A stretch of 23,613 bases of DNA from CAZEPT01 sp964514225 (GTDB lineage: Bacteria; Patescibacteriota; Minisyncoccia; Phycocordibacterales; UBA9973). The stretch covers positions 1 through 23,613 of the forward strand of contig CAZEPT010000004.1 of NCBI GenBank assembly GCA_964514225.1, read 5' to 3'. A model generated the notes under the pieces. The model searched no databases and had not been told where the DNA came from. It saw only the letters and a list, made by a program, of their open reading frames with translations. The stretch's first letter is position 1; each line of letters opens with the position of its first letter. Shown here in pieces: positions 1-6,634 of this stretch. A program made the translations under genes and the position numbers.

Positions 1-112
1 CGTTTCATTACTTTAATAATACAACTAAACAGAAAAATAATAAAGAAAAATAAGGATTGAAAGCTTCTCTTTCTGTGAATTGTCCGCTCCTGTGGCAATT
101 TTAATAGTATAC

Positions 113-143
113 AAAAACAGCAGACTAAGAGTCTGCTGTTTTT
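113..143. terminator. Bidirectional terminator hairpin after the 852-residue gene
   Basis: A perfect 13-bp inverted repeat (113-125 pairing with 131-143) encloses a 5-nt loop. It has five A at the 5' end and five T at the 3' end, so it reads as an intrinsic terminator on both strands. It lies 15 nt past the stop of the leftward 852-residue gene. Nothing is recognisable in 1-112 beyond AT-rich sequence. Confidence 0.85.
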
Positions 144-158
144 CATCCGTATACTGTC

Positions 159-2717
159 CTATTTGAGGTCTTCGTAGTAAGACATTGATGCCCGATAGTA
201 GTTGTCGCAATCTACTTTGAATAAGGCGTTATCACCTTTTTCATCAAATGGCGACAGTCCCTGAGTGTATGAATCACCATATAAGTACTGCACAAATCTA
301 TCTGGGTCAAATGGAGAAGTGTCAAAGCGCGCTTTTTCATCAACCACTTCATCATCATGGGCAAGATTTCCAAGGGGTGCAAGGAATGGTGCAACAACAA
401 CCAAGAGACTCGTTGCTCCAACTTTTGTCAGGAGCTGGTGTCCTGTTGAGGTGTCGCGATGAGATATCGTACTCGGTAGTTGCCAACTACAAAAGAGACT
501 ATGACCTAAATCTGCACCGATGGTGTAGTCAGACAAAGCTTTTCTTTGTTCGACGCATTTTGACATTAATGAATTTTTATTTTTTGCATTGAAGCTTACA
601 TTGATGTCACTGAGTGCTGCTTCTCTGTCTTGTAAGGTATCGTCGATGCTTTCTTCGGTAGAAACATTTCTTTTAATACCGCTATATTGTTTTTTAAGCG
701 CTACGAGTGAAGCGTTATCGAGACCACCAGCTGCGAGTGCTTGTTGTATTGATTCAATTGTTGCCAATGCTCCGACTCGCTGAGTGTATTTCTTCTCATT
801 GCTTGTTAACTCCGAGGTGGTGTTTTTAATCTCTGACATCTTGGACATGATTGGTATTGCACTTGGTATGACCGAGAGCATTGATAATTTTGTATTAGAA
901 ATTTCCCGATCTCTGTAACGTTCAAGTTCATTAATTGCCTGCTGAGCTTTCTCTCCCTTGTTGTTGTCATTACCTGCTTTTTTATCCAACCGAGTTTTTG
1001 ACCTATTGAATTCATCCTTCATCCTTTGTTCCCATCCGAGGTCTGGACCAGGGAGGCATTGGTCGAGCACCATATATTGTATTGGCATACTGCGTAAAAC
1101 ATCAACCAGCCCGTCTTTTGTTGTTTCACTGTGTAAGAGTTCTATTTCTTGTTTTGTAAGTTCCATCTCGGCGAGTAATGTAGGGTGAAGTTTTGTTTCA
1201 TCATACGGATCTTGTATTTCAACAGGATTCTTACCATCCTCTGAGTAGTATGGAGAGTTTGTGTTTGCACCGTTTCCTGCTCCGAGGTATGTCGCATTTG
1301 GATCTCCTATACCACCTGCAAATAGCTGTTGATCTCCTGTTTTTGTGGTTGCCTTGGTGATCATTTTGTCGAGACCATTTGTAATGAAGACTGCCGCCAT
1401 GTCAACGAGTGAGTCAACGATAGAGTTTCCTGTAGTTGAATCAAGCGTCGCCTTATCTATAGAGGTCGTCAATGTTTTACCGAGCATTTCTTTTGCCATG
1501 GCTCCTGGTGTCGTGACTTCGTAGCGAATGCAGTTGTCTACTTCAAGTCCTGGGAGTGCGTAGGTATCGTCGAAGTAGTCTGTAACATTGCCGATAGTTT
1601 GCCCGGTACTACTTTTCTCAATAAATTTCCAGTATGCATTATTAGTTGATGTCAGTGGCGGCGGGTTCCCTTTCGCATCTTTGAGGGCTTCAAAGATGCT
1701 CAAAGAATAAGAAACCCTGTTACCTGCTGTATATTGTTTCGCACTCTTGTATTCTTCCGTTATTTCTTTAGGAGTACTTCCTCCTCCAGTTGTGATGTTT
1801 TGCCAATATTTTTGACTCAGTGGATTGCCGACCGGGGCATGTCCGGAATCTGGTTCGCCAATATATTGGTATTGATTACTATTATAAAATACTGTATCTC
1901 CGCTACTGTATATCGTTCCAGGATCGTACGTGTCACTCGGGTCTTTGATTTCTCCTGATTTTATATCTGTCTTTGAGTTGCTTTTGAATTTTGAAAAATC
2001 TATTTCTGATGTCGGTTCTTTGCCGTTAGCATAGGCGGTACACTTACGCATAGAGAGAAATCCGTCGTTTCGAGTGAGCTCCTTTTCTTGAGCTGTGGTC
2101 GCTTCTTGCTTTTTTGTTTCGGTTTTGATGGTAGTGGTCAGAAATGCTCCGAAAGCACTGTTTTGAGGATTGTTGAACATCCCTTCCCATGTTTTCCACC
2201 CTCCACCTTCTGAGAATTTTCCTTCCTCAGTAAATGCTTGCCAGTTGCTCGAGTATTTGTCGAGGTCAAATTTTGCTTCACTCTTGCCTCCATTAATGTT
2301 TGATTTCACGAGTGATCGAGCAAGGTCTTTAGCATAGGGGCATTCACCATTTTCGCAACCATCGCCTAATTCCTGAATGGTTTTGACGAGTTGTTGGTCC
2401 TCAATGTTTTTCATTAAAGAATCTTGGTTTTGCACATAAAACGGCTGGCCGGCGGATTCTTCGTAGGGGCCAAATCCGGTCAGCGCCCAGTTGACTGTTT
2501 TTTTAACCATCTTGTTAAGTACTTTATTTGCGAGTCTTTTGAGAGCAGCTTCACCAATCTTAATAAGGAGGTCTTTTACAACAGGTATAGTAGTCGGCGG
2601 GTCAAAACTGATATCTCCAAAACCAAGAAATGCTTGGGCTCTATTTGGAACAGTCAGCACCGCCAAGTTACCGAGCATCATGACGGTAATGAGGAGTGTT
2701 GCAAGGATTTTTTTCAT
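159..2717 (-). CDS. Large exported protein with two carbohydrate-binding-like modules
   Basis: This 852-residue protein starts with a clear Sec-type signal peptide (MKK, hydrophobic residues 4-23, then a likely cleavage near AQA-F at about 29). Residues 262-307 and 322-365 are two related modules with the pattern G-x-Y-x-x-G-D/N-x-V-x-Y and a closing Y-W, resembling the chitin/cellulose-binding CBM5/12 fold. Around 170-225 come the segments GWKTWEGM, NPQNSAFGAF and GFLS, and TTPGAMAKEML lies near 402-412. I remember this order from a conserved exported family in candidate-phyla bacteria, often near type IV secretion or pilus genes, but cannot verify it here. Cysteine pairs (C121/C126) suggest an oxidised extracytoplasmic protein, which fits the disulfide genes elsewhere in the window. 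It follows the 293-residue gene by 14 nt and also has its own promoter. Function unknown. Confidence 0.85.
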   Translation of the reverse strand: MKKILATLLITVMMLGNLAVLTVPNRAQAFLGFGDISFDPPTTIPVVKDLLIKIGEAALKRLANKVLNKMVKKTVNWALTGFGPYEESAGQPFYVQNQDSLMKNIEDQQLVKTIQELGDGCENGECPYAKDLARSLVKSNINGGKSEAKFDLDKYSSNWQAFTEEGKFSEGGGWKTWEGMFNNPQNSAFGAFLTTTIKTETKKQEATTAQEKELTRNDGFLSMRKCTAYANGKEPTSEIDFSKFKSNSKTDIKSGEIKDPSDTYDPGTIYSSGDTVFYNSNQYQYIGEPDSGHAPVGNPLSQKYWQNITTGGGSTPKEITEEYKSAKQYTAGNRVSYSLSIFEALKDAKGNPPPLTSTNNAYWKFIEKSSTGQTIGNVTDYFDDTYALPGLEVDNCIRYEVTTPGAMAKEMLGKTLTTSIDKATLDSTTGNSIVDSLVDMAAVFITNGLDKMITKATTKTGDQQLFAGGIGDPNATYLGAGNGANTNSPYYSEDGKNPVEIQDPYDETKLHPTLLAEMELTKQEIELLHSETTKDGLVDVLRSMPIQYMVLDQCLPGPDLGWEQRMKDEFNRSKTRLDKKAGNDNNKGEKAQQAINELERYRDREISNTKLSMLSVIPSAIPIMSKMSEIKNTTSELTSNEKKYTQRVGALATIESIQQALAAGGLDNASLVALKKQYSGIKRNVSTEESIDDTLQDREAALSDINVSFNAKNKNSLMSKCVEQRKALSDYTIGADLGHSLFCSWQLPSTISHRDTSTGHQLLTKVGATSLLVVVAPFLAPLGNLAHDDEVVDEKARFDTSPFDPDRFVQYLYGDSYTQGLSPFDEKGDNALFKVDCDNYYRASMSYYEDLK
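1623..1934 (-). repeat. Tandem CBM5/12-like modules inside the 852-residue protein
   Basis: Residues 262-307 (GTIYSSGDTVFYNSNQYQY, then SQKYW) and 322-365 (SAKQYTAGNRVSYSLSIFEA, then NAYW) share the order aromatic, glycine-rich turn, V-x-Y strand, aromatic strand and terminal YW. The first copy is the closer match to a chitin-binding type 3 module. The second has lost several aromatics. The resemblance is by eye only. Confidence 0.5.
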
Positions 2718-2751
2718 ACTATAAGTATATGTTATTCACGCATAAGTTCAA
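2718..2751 (-). promoter_or_regulatory. Promoter of the 852-residue gene, leaderless type
   Basis: On the minus strand, TTGAAC (2746-2751), a 16-nt spacer and TATACT (2724-2729) are followed by exactly 6 nt and then the ATG. It overlaps the 3' end and stop codon of the preceding gene, so the 852-residue gene can be transcribed on its own. The predicted transcription start falls on or next to the start codon. Confidence 0.65.
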
Positions 2752-3613
2752 GCGTGCGTCCGTATTGATCTAAGATTGCTTGAGCTGACAAAAATGCTGC
2801 GAGTGCTTTTGCTGGGTCTTCTTCTTGTACAGCAATGTCGGCGTAGAGTGAGCGAAGCCCTTCCAAACTATTTAAGTAATTGAGATGAATAGTAATATAT
2901 TGTTCAGGAACAGCTGTTTTTTTGATAAAATCTCTTTCCTCTCGAAACTTTTCTGCGGTTTGTATATACGGTGTCATGTTTCCGCTATCCATGTTTTCTT
3001 CATATCCTGCGATAAGCTGCATGTCAGTTGTTGAGAGAGGTGTTCCTTCAACACTGTTTTTCATAAGGAGAGCGTATGCTCGAGCTTGGTTGGCCGTGGG
3101 TTTGTCTGTGATAGTAATATCACTCAATCCATAGAGTGTCTGCTCTCTTTTTTCTAAATACTTTGCAATTTCGTCAGTAATAGCCTCCTGACTCTCTGGG
3201 GTGAGTGGGCCAGATTGATTGACTGCTTTAGTAATGGTCAGAATATCTCGAGTGAGTGCTCCTGTTTTTGTTGTATCAGTTGCCAAAGATCCCTCTCCAA
3301 TACTGAGTCCTCCGATTTCACCCTGTACTTTTCTTATTTGAGCACCGTCCTGAATGCCGTTTCCGTCTGTATCTGGATTATATGGGTCTGTCCCCCACAG
3401 AAGCTCTTCCCAATCTTTAAGTCCATCTTGGTCAGCATCTTTTTCTACTGTATCTCCGACGACAAGGACCTGGCCTTTTGAATTGGCGTTTTGTTTGTAA
3501 GTGGCCTTTTTGTTGGCAACAGCACCGATAAGGACGATTACGAGAATAAGTCCCAAGATTCCTCCAAAAAATTTGAGGAATTTTTTACTGGGCATCACTT
3601 TTTGCAATTTCAT
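2732..3613 (-). CDS. Membrane-anchored protein with calcium-type (TSP3/EF-like) repeats
   Basis: From the ATG at 3613 this is a 293-residue protein. It has a short basic N-terminus, one membrane segment (about 13-33) and an outside portion opening with two Asp-rich motifs at about 59-90 (DADQDGLKDWEE and DTDGNGIQDG, with GTDPYNP between). This is the typical DxDxDG pattern of thrombospondin type 3/dockerin-like calcium-binding repeats. The rest (about 95-293) is helical with no motif I know. The frame stays open upstream for 57 more codons, but that stretch runs through this gene's promoter and the rsmA terminator, so I reject the longer form. It is paired with the exported 852-residue protein, and a joint cell-surface role is inferred from that. 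No enzyme function is visible. Confidence 0.85.
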   Translation of the reverse strand: MKLQKVMPSKKFLKFFGGILGLILVIVLIGAVANKKATYKQNANSKGQVLVVGDTVEKDADQDGLKDWEELLWGTDPYNPDTDGNGIQDGAQIRKVQGEIGGLSIGEGSLATDTTKTGALTRDILTITKAVNQSGPLTPESQEAITDEIAKYLEKREQTLYGLSDITITDKPTANQARAYALLMKNSVEGTPLSTTDMQLIAGYEENMDSGNMTPYIQTAEKFREERDFIKKTAVPEQYITIHLNYLNSLEGLRSLYADIAVQEEDPAKALAAFLSAQAILDQYGRTLELMRE

Positions 3614-3648
3614 ACATATAGTATACCCCCACACCTTTGTTTTCACAA
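3614..3648 (-). promoter_or_regulatory. Promoter of the 293-residue gene, leaderless type
   Basis: TTGTGA (3643-3648), a 17-nt spacer and TATACT (3620-3625) on the minus strand are followed by 6 nt and the ATG at 3613. The spacer contains the GGTGTGGGGG arm of the inverted repeat at 3625-3700. The position of this promoter decides the start codon. Confidence 0.7.
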
Positions 3649-3700
3649 TTTTCGAGTACGTAGTATGTAAACGTAATAGAAAAAAGGTGTGGGGTGTAGT
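3625..3700. repeat. Structured intergenic element, possible fourth relative of the 75-nt repeat
   Basis: A 12-bp perfect inverted repeat (3627-3638 CCCCACACCTTT and 3683-3694 AAAGGTGTGGGG) encloses 44 nt that hold a weaker inner hairpin (TACGT/ACGTA). Size, C/G-run arms and inner hairpin match the element at 15283-15356, but the internal sequence does not align convincingly. It overlaps the promoter of the 293-residue gene. Confidence 0.4.
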
Positions 3701-3728
3701 CAAAGAATACTCAATTGCATATTTAAAA

Positions 3729-3760
3729 CTAACAACACGCACACATGTGCGTGTTGTTAG
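3729..3760 (-). terminator. rsmA terminator overlapping its stop codon
   Basis: A perfect 14-bp stem (3729-3742 with 3747-3760) has a 4-nt loop and, on the minus strand, is followed by TTTTAAAT. The rsmA stop codon (3757-3759) lies inside the stem, so terminating ribosomes could affect its folding. Confidence 0.75.
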
Positions 3761-4575
3761 AGGAGTTTTGATAGTGCAAGCCAAATAGGCAGTGGAATCC
3801 TTTCCGGTCTAATGTTGGGATCAATTGAGTTTTTTTTAAAAAATGCGGTAAGCGTCTCTTTCGGGTAGAGCGGATGGAGGTTTGAAATCATTTTTTTGCG
3901 CTTCGCTTTGAATCCAGCTTTAACTGTTTGGAAAAAGTGATCTTCTTCTGTTTTATTTTTGAAATTTTTTGCACTGACATTTTTGATCTGAATGATTGCT
4001 GAGTCAACGTTTGGGGCTGGAACAAATGCACCTCTTGGGACCGTGGCGATATAGTGTGCTTCTCCGTACACTTGGATCGAGAGTGAGAGAATACTTTCCT
4101 TGGTGTCTTTTTTGACAATCCGTTCAGCAACTTCTTTCTGGACTAAAAAGACGATTGTTTCCGGCTTCTCTTGTGCTTCTAAGAAGAGCCGTATGATTTC
4201 CCCTGTTATGTAGTAAGGGATATTTGCAATGACGGTATACGGAGATTTTTTGCCACCGATGCCGATTTTCTTTAGGTTAATTGTGAGAATATCCCCTTCA
4301 TGGAGGAAAAACTTTTTTTGCTTGATGTACGGTGCGAACAACTCTTCAAGCACTGGAATCAAGTCGTGATCTTTTTCAACAGCGATAACGGTTGCCCCAC
4401 TCTCAAGAAGCTTCACTGTCAGTGCCCCCTTCCCTGGTCCTATCTCAAGAACAGTACTGTCTTTGGTGAGCATACCAGCCTCGACAATTTTTTTAAGCGC
4501 GCCCTGAGATGTCAGGAAATTTTGCCCGAGAGATTTTTTTGCATATATTTTTCCGCCTGTAGTGAGGTTTTTCAT
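3757..4575 (-). CDS. rsmA: 16S rRNA dimethyladenosine transferase RsmA (KsgA)
   Basis: RsmA uses S-adenosylmethionine to dimethylate two adjacent adenines in the 3'-terminal hairpin loop of 16S rRNA, a late step in small-subunit assembly. The 272 residues match the usual family length. Visible are the N-terminal KKSLGQNFL (13-21), SAM motif I EIGPGKG (44-50), the acidic residue closing motif II (VEKD, 66-69) and the catalytic NIPYY (118-122). The helical C-terminal domain carries the usual F-K-x-K-R-K basic stretch at about 222-228. The start is 3 nt after the pcrA/uvrD stop, which indicates co-transcription with the helicase. Confidence 0.96.
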   Translation of the reverse strand: MKNLTTGGKIYAKKSLGQNFLTSQGALKKIVEAGMLTKDSTVLEIGPGKGALTVKLLESGATVIAVEKDHDLIPVLEELFAPYIKQKKFFLHEGDILTINLKKIGIGGKKSPYTVIANIPYYITGEIIRLFLEAQEKPETIVFLVQKEVAERIVKKDTKESILSLSIQVYGEAHYIATVPRGAFVPAPNVDSAIIQIKNVSAKNFKNKTEEDHFFQTVKAGFKAKRKKMISNLHPLYPKETLTAFFKKNSIDPNIRPERIPLPIWLALSKLL

Positions 4576-4578
4576 AGG

Positions 4579-6507
4579 TTAATCAATATAGATAGTTATT
4601 TCGCCGGTCGATGGTCGGTCTTTCTTTGCTTGTTCGATGAGCTCGCTCGGGATATCGTATAAAAATTCTGACGGAGTCTGGACTCCGCGCATACCAAAGA
4701 TCGTTCGTGTTGTTGCGTATGAGAGATACAGCTTTTCTTTTGCTCGAGTGAGCGCTACATAAAACAATCGGCGTTCTTCTTCTTGGTCTTCTTTTTTGAG
4801 TCGTTCATCACGCTGGTGCGGAAAGAGTCCATGCTCGAGCCCGACGATAAAGACATGAGAGAATTCCAATCCTTTAGCAGCATGAACAGTCATGAGGCGT
4901 ATTCCTTTTTTATTTTTTTCCTGGTCGAGTGTGTCTTGGTCGCTCTGAAGTGAGGCGTCTTCTAAGAACGCTTCGATACCCCTTGGATTTTCGTCATAGT
5001 TCGTTGCGAGTGATACTAATTCTTCTAAGTTTTCTCGGCGTGTTTCCCCTTCTTCTGTTTTGTCGTTGTAGAATTCGTATATACCGGAGATGGTCAAAAT
5101 TTTCCGAATAACTTCAGATGGTTTTTCTGTTTCAGAGAGTACTTTGATTTTTTCTAAGACTTCATAAAACCTGTCAACCTCCATTTTTGTTTTTGCAGGG
5201 AGAGTGTCGCCTTTTCCTTCAATGAGCTTAAGGATGGTTGTCTTACCAATTCCTCGAGCGGGTGTATTGATACAGCGCTTGAGTTCCGTCCATGCATCAG
5301 GATTGCGTGCTGATTTGAGGTACGACATGACATCTTTTACTTCTTTTCTTTCGTAGAATTTTGTCCCGGTCATGGTGTAAGGAAGTCCACGAGCAATGCA
5401 GGCTTCTTCAAAAACGCGAGATTGGAAGTTTGTTCGATAGAGGACGGCGATATCTTCGAGGGGAACTTTTTTATCCCAGAGTTCAATAATACTATCGATC
5501 ACAAAGAGCGATTCGTCTCGCTCTGAATAAAGTTCAGCTACAGTGATTTTCTCTCCAAATCCTTTTTTTGTAAAAAGATTTTTTGGAATCCGCATCTCAT
5601 TTTTTTCGATAACGCGATTTGCAGCAGATAAGATGACGTCCGTCGAACGGTAGTTCTCTTCAAGGAATATCATCGTGGTATTCGGAAAGTCTTTTTCGAA
5701 TTGGAGCATATTCTTTATTTGAGCTCCGCGCCAAGAGTAAATATTTTGATCAGTGTCTCCAACGGCGCAGATATTCTGCTTGTCGCTCACCAAAAGTTTT
5801 ACTAAGTCGTATTGAACGCCGTTGGTGTCTTGGTACTCGTCGATATGAACATAGTCATAGTGATTGCGGTAGAGGTCACGGATATCTTTATTATTCTTTA
5901 AAAGGCTGAGCGGTTTGAGGAGGAGGTCATCAAAATCATAGGCTTTTTCTTTTTCAAGCTTCTTTTCGTATTTTTCCCAGACATCTTTAACGAGTTCGTC
6001 GTAACTGCTCTCGATGTACTGATTGAATTCAAAATAGCTCACCCCTCTTCCCTTATACCGAGAGATGATAGATTGGAATTTTTTTGGTTCGTACTGTTTT
6101 GGGTCGAGGCCGTTTTCTTTGAGCGACTCTTTGATGAGTGAGAGCGAGTCGTCAGAATCAAAAATAGAAAAGTACTGCCCTCGGTCGAAGAGTTTGTGCT
6201 GGTCTTTCAATATCCGAACGCCGAGTGCGTGGAAAGTCGTGATAAGTGGTCCACGGTCGCGCGAAGCAAGACCTGTTCCGATGAGGTGGTATGCTCGTTC
6301 CCTCATTTCTTTGGCTGCTTTATTAGTGAATGTAATGGCGAGGATTTTTTCTGGGTCAGTTTTTCCGCTCTGTATGAGATAGGCTATTCGAGTCGTGAGT
6401 GTTTTGGTTTTTCCCGCTCCTGCTCCAGCAACAATTAGCACCGGTCCGTCAGTCGTTGTGACTGCTTTTTTTTGTTCGGCATTGAGCCCAAAGAGAAGTG
6501 AATCCAT
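4579..6507 (-). CDS. pcrA: UvrD/PcrA-family superfamily 1A DNA helicase
   Basis: This is a 3'-5' ATP-dependent helicase for DNA repair and for clearing protein roadblocks during replication. Walker A is AGAGAGKT (27-34), followed by TFTNKAAKEM (59-68) and TFHALG (91-96). Walker B/motif II is HIDEYQD (221-227), motif III GDTDQNIYSWRG (250-261), motif IV ENYRST (284-289), motif V TVHAAKGLEF (about 540-549) and motif VI YVALTRAKE (about 583-591). At 642 residues it is roughly 80-100 shorter than typical PcrA/UvrD. The sequence ends soon after motif VI and the TPSEFL segment, so the C-terminal RNA-polymerase-binding Tudor-like domain appears absent. The ATG is preceded by a leaderless-type promoter, and rsmA follows after 3 nt. 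The uvrD symbol would be equally defensible. Confidence 0.95.
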   Translation of the reverse strand: MDSLLFGLNAEQKKAVTTTDGPVLIVAGAGAGKTKTLTTRIAYLIQSGKTDPEKILAITFTNKAAKEMRERAYHLIGTGLASRDRGPLITTFHALGVRILKDQHKLFDRGQYFSIFDSDDSLSLIKESLKENGLDPKQYEPKKFQSIISRYKGRGVSYFEFNQYIESSYDELVKDVWEKYEKKLEKEKAYDFDDLLLKPLSLLKNNKDIRDLYRNHYDYVHIDEYQDTNGVQYDLVKLLVSDKQNICAVGDTDQNIYSWRGAQIKNMLQFEKDFPNTTMIFLEENYRSTDVILSAANRVIEKNEMRIPKNLFTKKGFGEKITVAELYSERDESLFVIDSIIELWDKKVPLEDIAVLYRTNFQSRVFEEACIARGLPYTMTGTKFYERKEVKDVMSYLKSARNPDAWTELKRCINTPARGIGKTTILKLIEGKGDTLPAKTKMEVDRFYEVLEKIKVLSETEKPSEVIRKILTISGIYEFYNDKTEEGETRRENLEELVSLATNYDENPRGIEAFLEDASLQSDQDTLDQEKNKKGIRLMTVHAAKGLEFSHVFIVGLEHGLFPHQRDERLKKEDQEEERRLFYVALTRAKEKLYLSYATTRTIFGMRGVQTPSEFLYDIPSELIEQAKKDRPSTGEITIYID

Positions 6508-6542
6508 AAAGGAAGTATAAATGATTAATGATAAATTACGAA
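6508..6542 (-). promoter_or_regulatory. Promoter of pcrA/uvrD, leaderless type
   Basis: TTCGTA (6537-6542), a 17-nt spacer and TATACT (6514-6519) on the minus strand precede the ATG by exactly 6 nt. The -10 is strong and the -35 modest. Confidence 0.6.
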
Positions 6543-6547
6543 ATAAT

Positions 6548-6592
6548 ACATAAAAACAGCGGATCGGCTATGCCGACCCGCTGTTTTTATGT
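6548..6592. terminator. Long palindromic terminator of the 926/101/840 operon
   Basis: A near-perfect stem of about 20 bp (6548-6568 with 6572-6592, one A-C mismatch) has a TAT loop and A5/T5 flanks on both sides. It sits between the stop of the 840-residue gene and the pcrA/uvrD promoter. The core TCGGCTATGCCGA resembles the core of the rpsO terminator at 20009-20042. Confidence 0.85.
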
Positions 6593-6634
6593 ATGTCTAC
6601 TTTATCATTTGTAATTTTACATTTACCATTCTTT

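Noticed and set aside
25..210. Minus-strand open frame of 61 codons at the left edge
   Set aside because: It spans the terminator hairpin at 113-143 and overlaps the end of the 852-residue gene in another frame; the composition is not protein-like.
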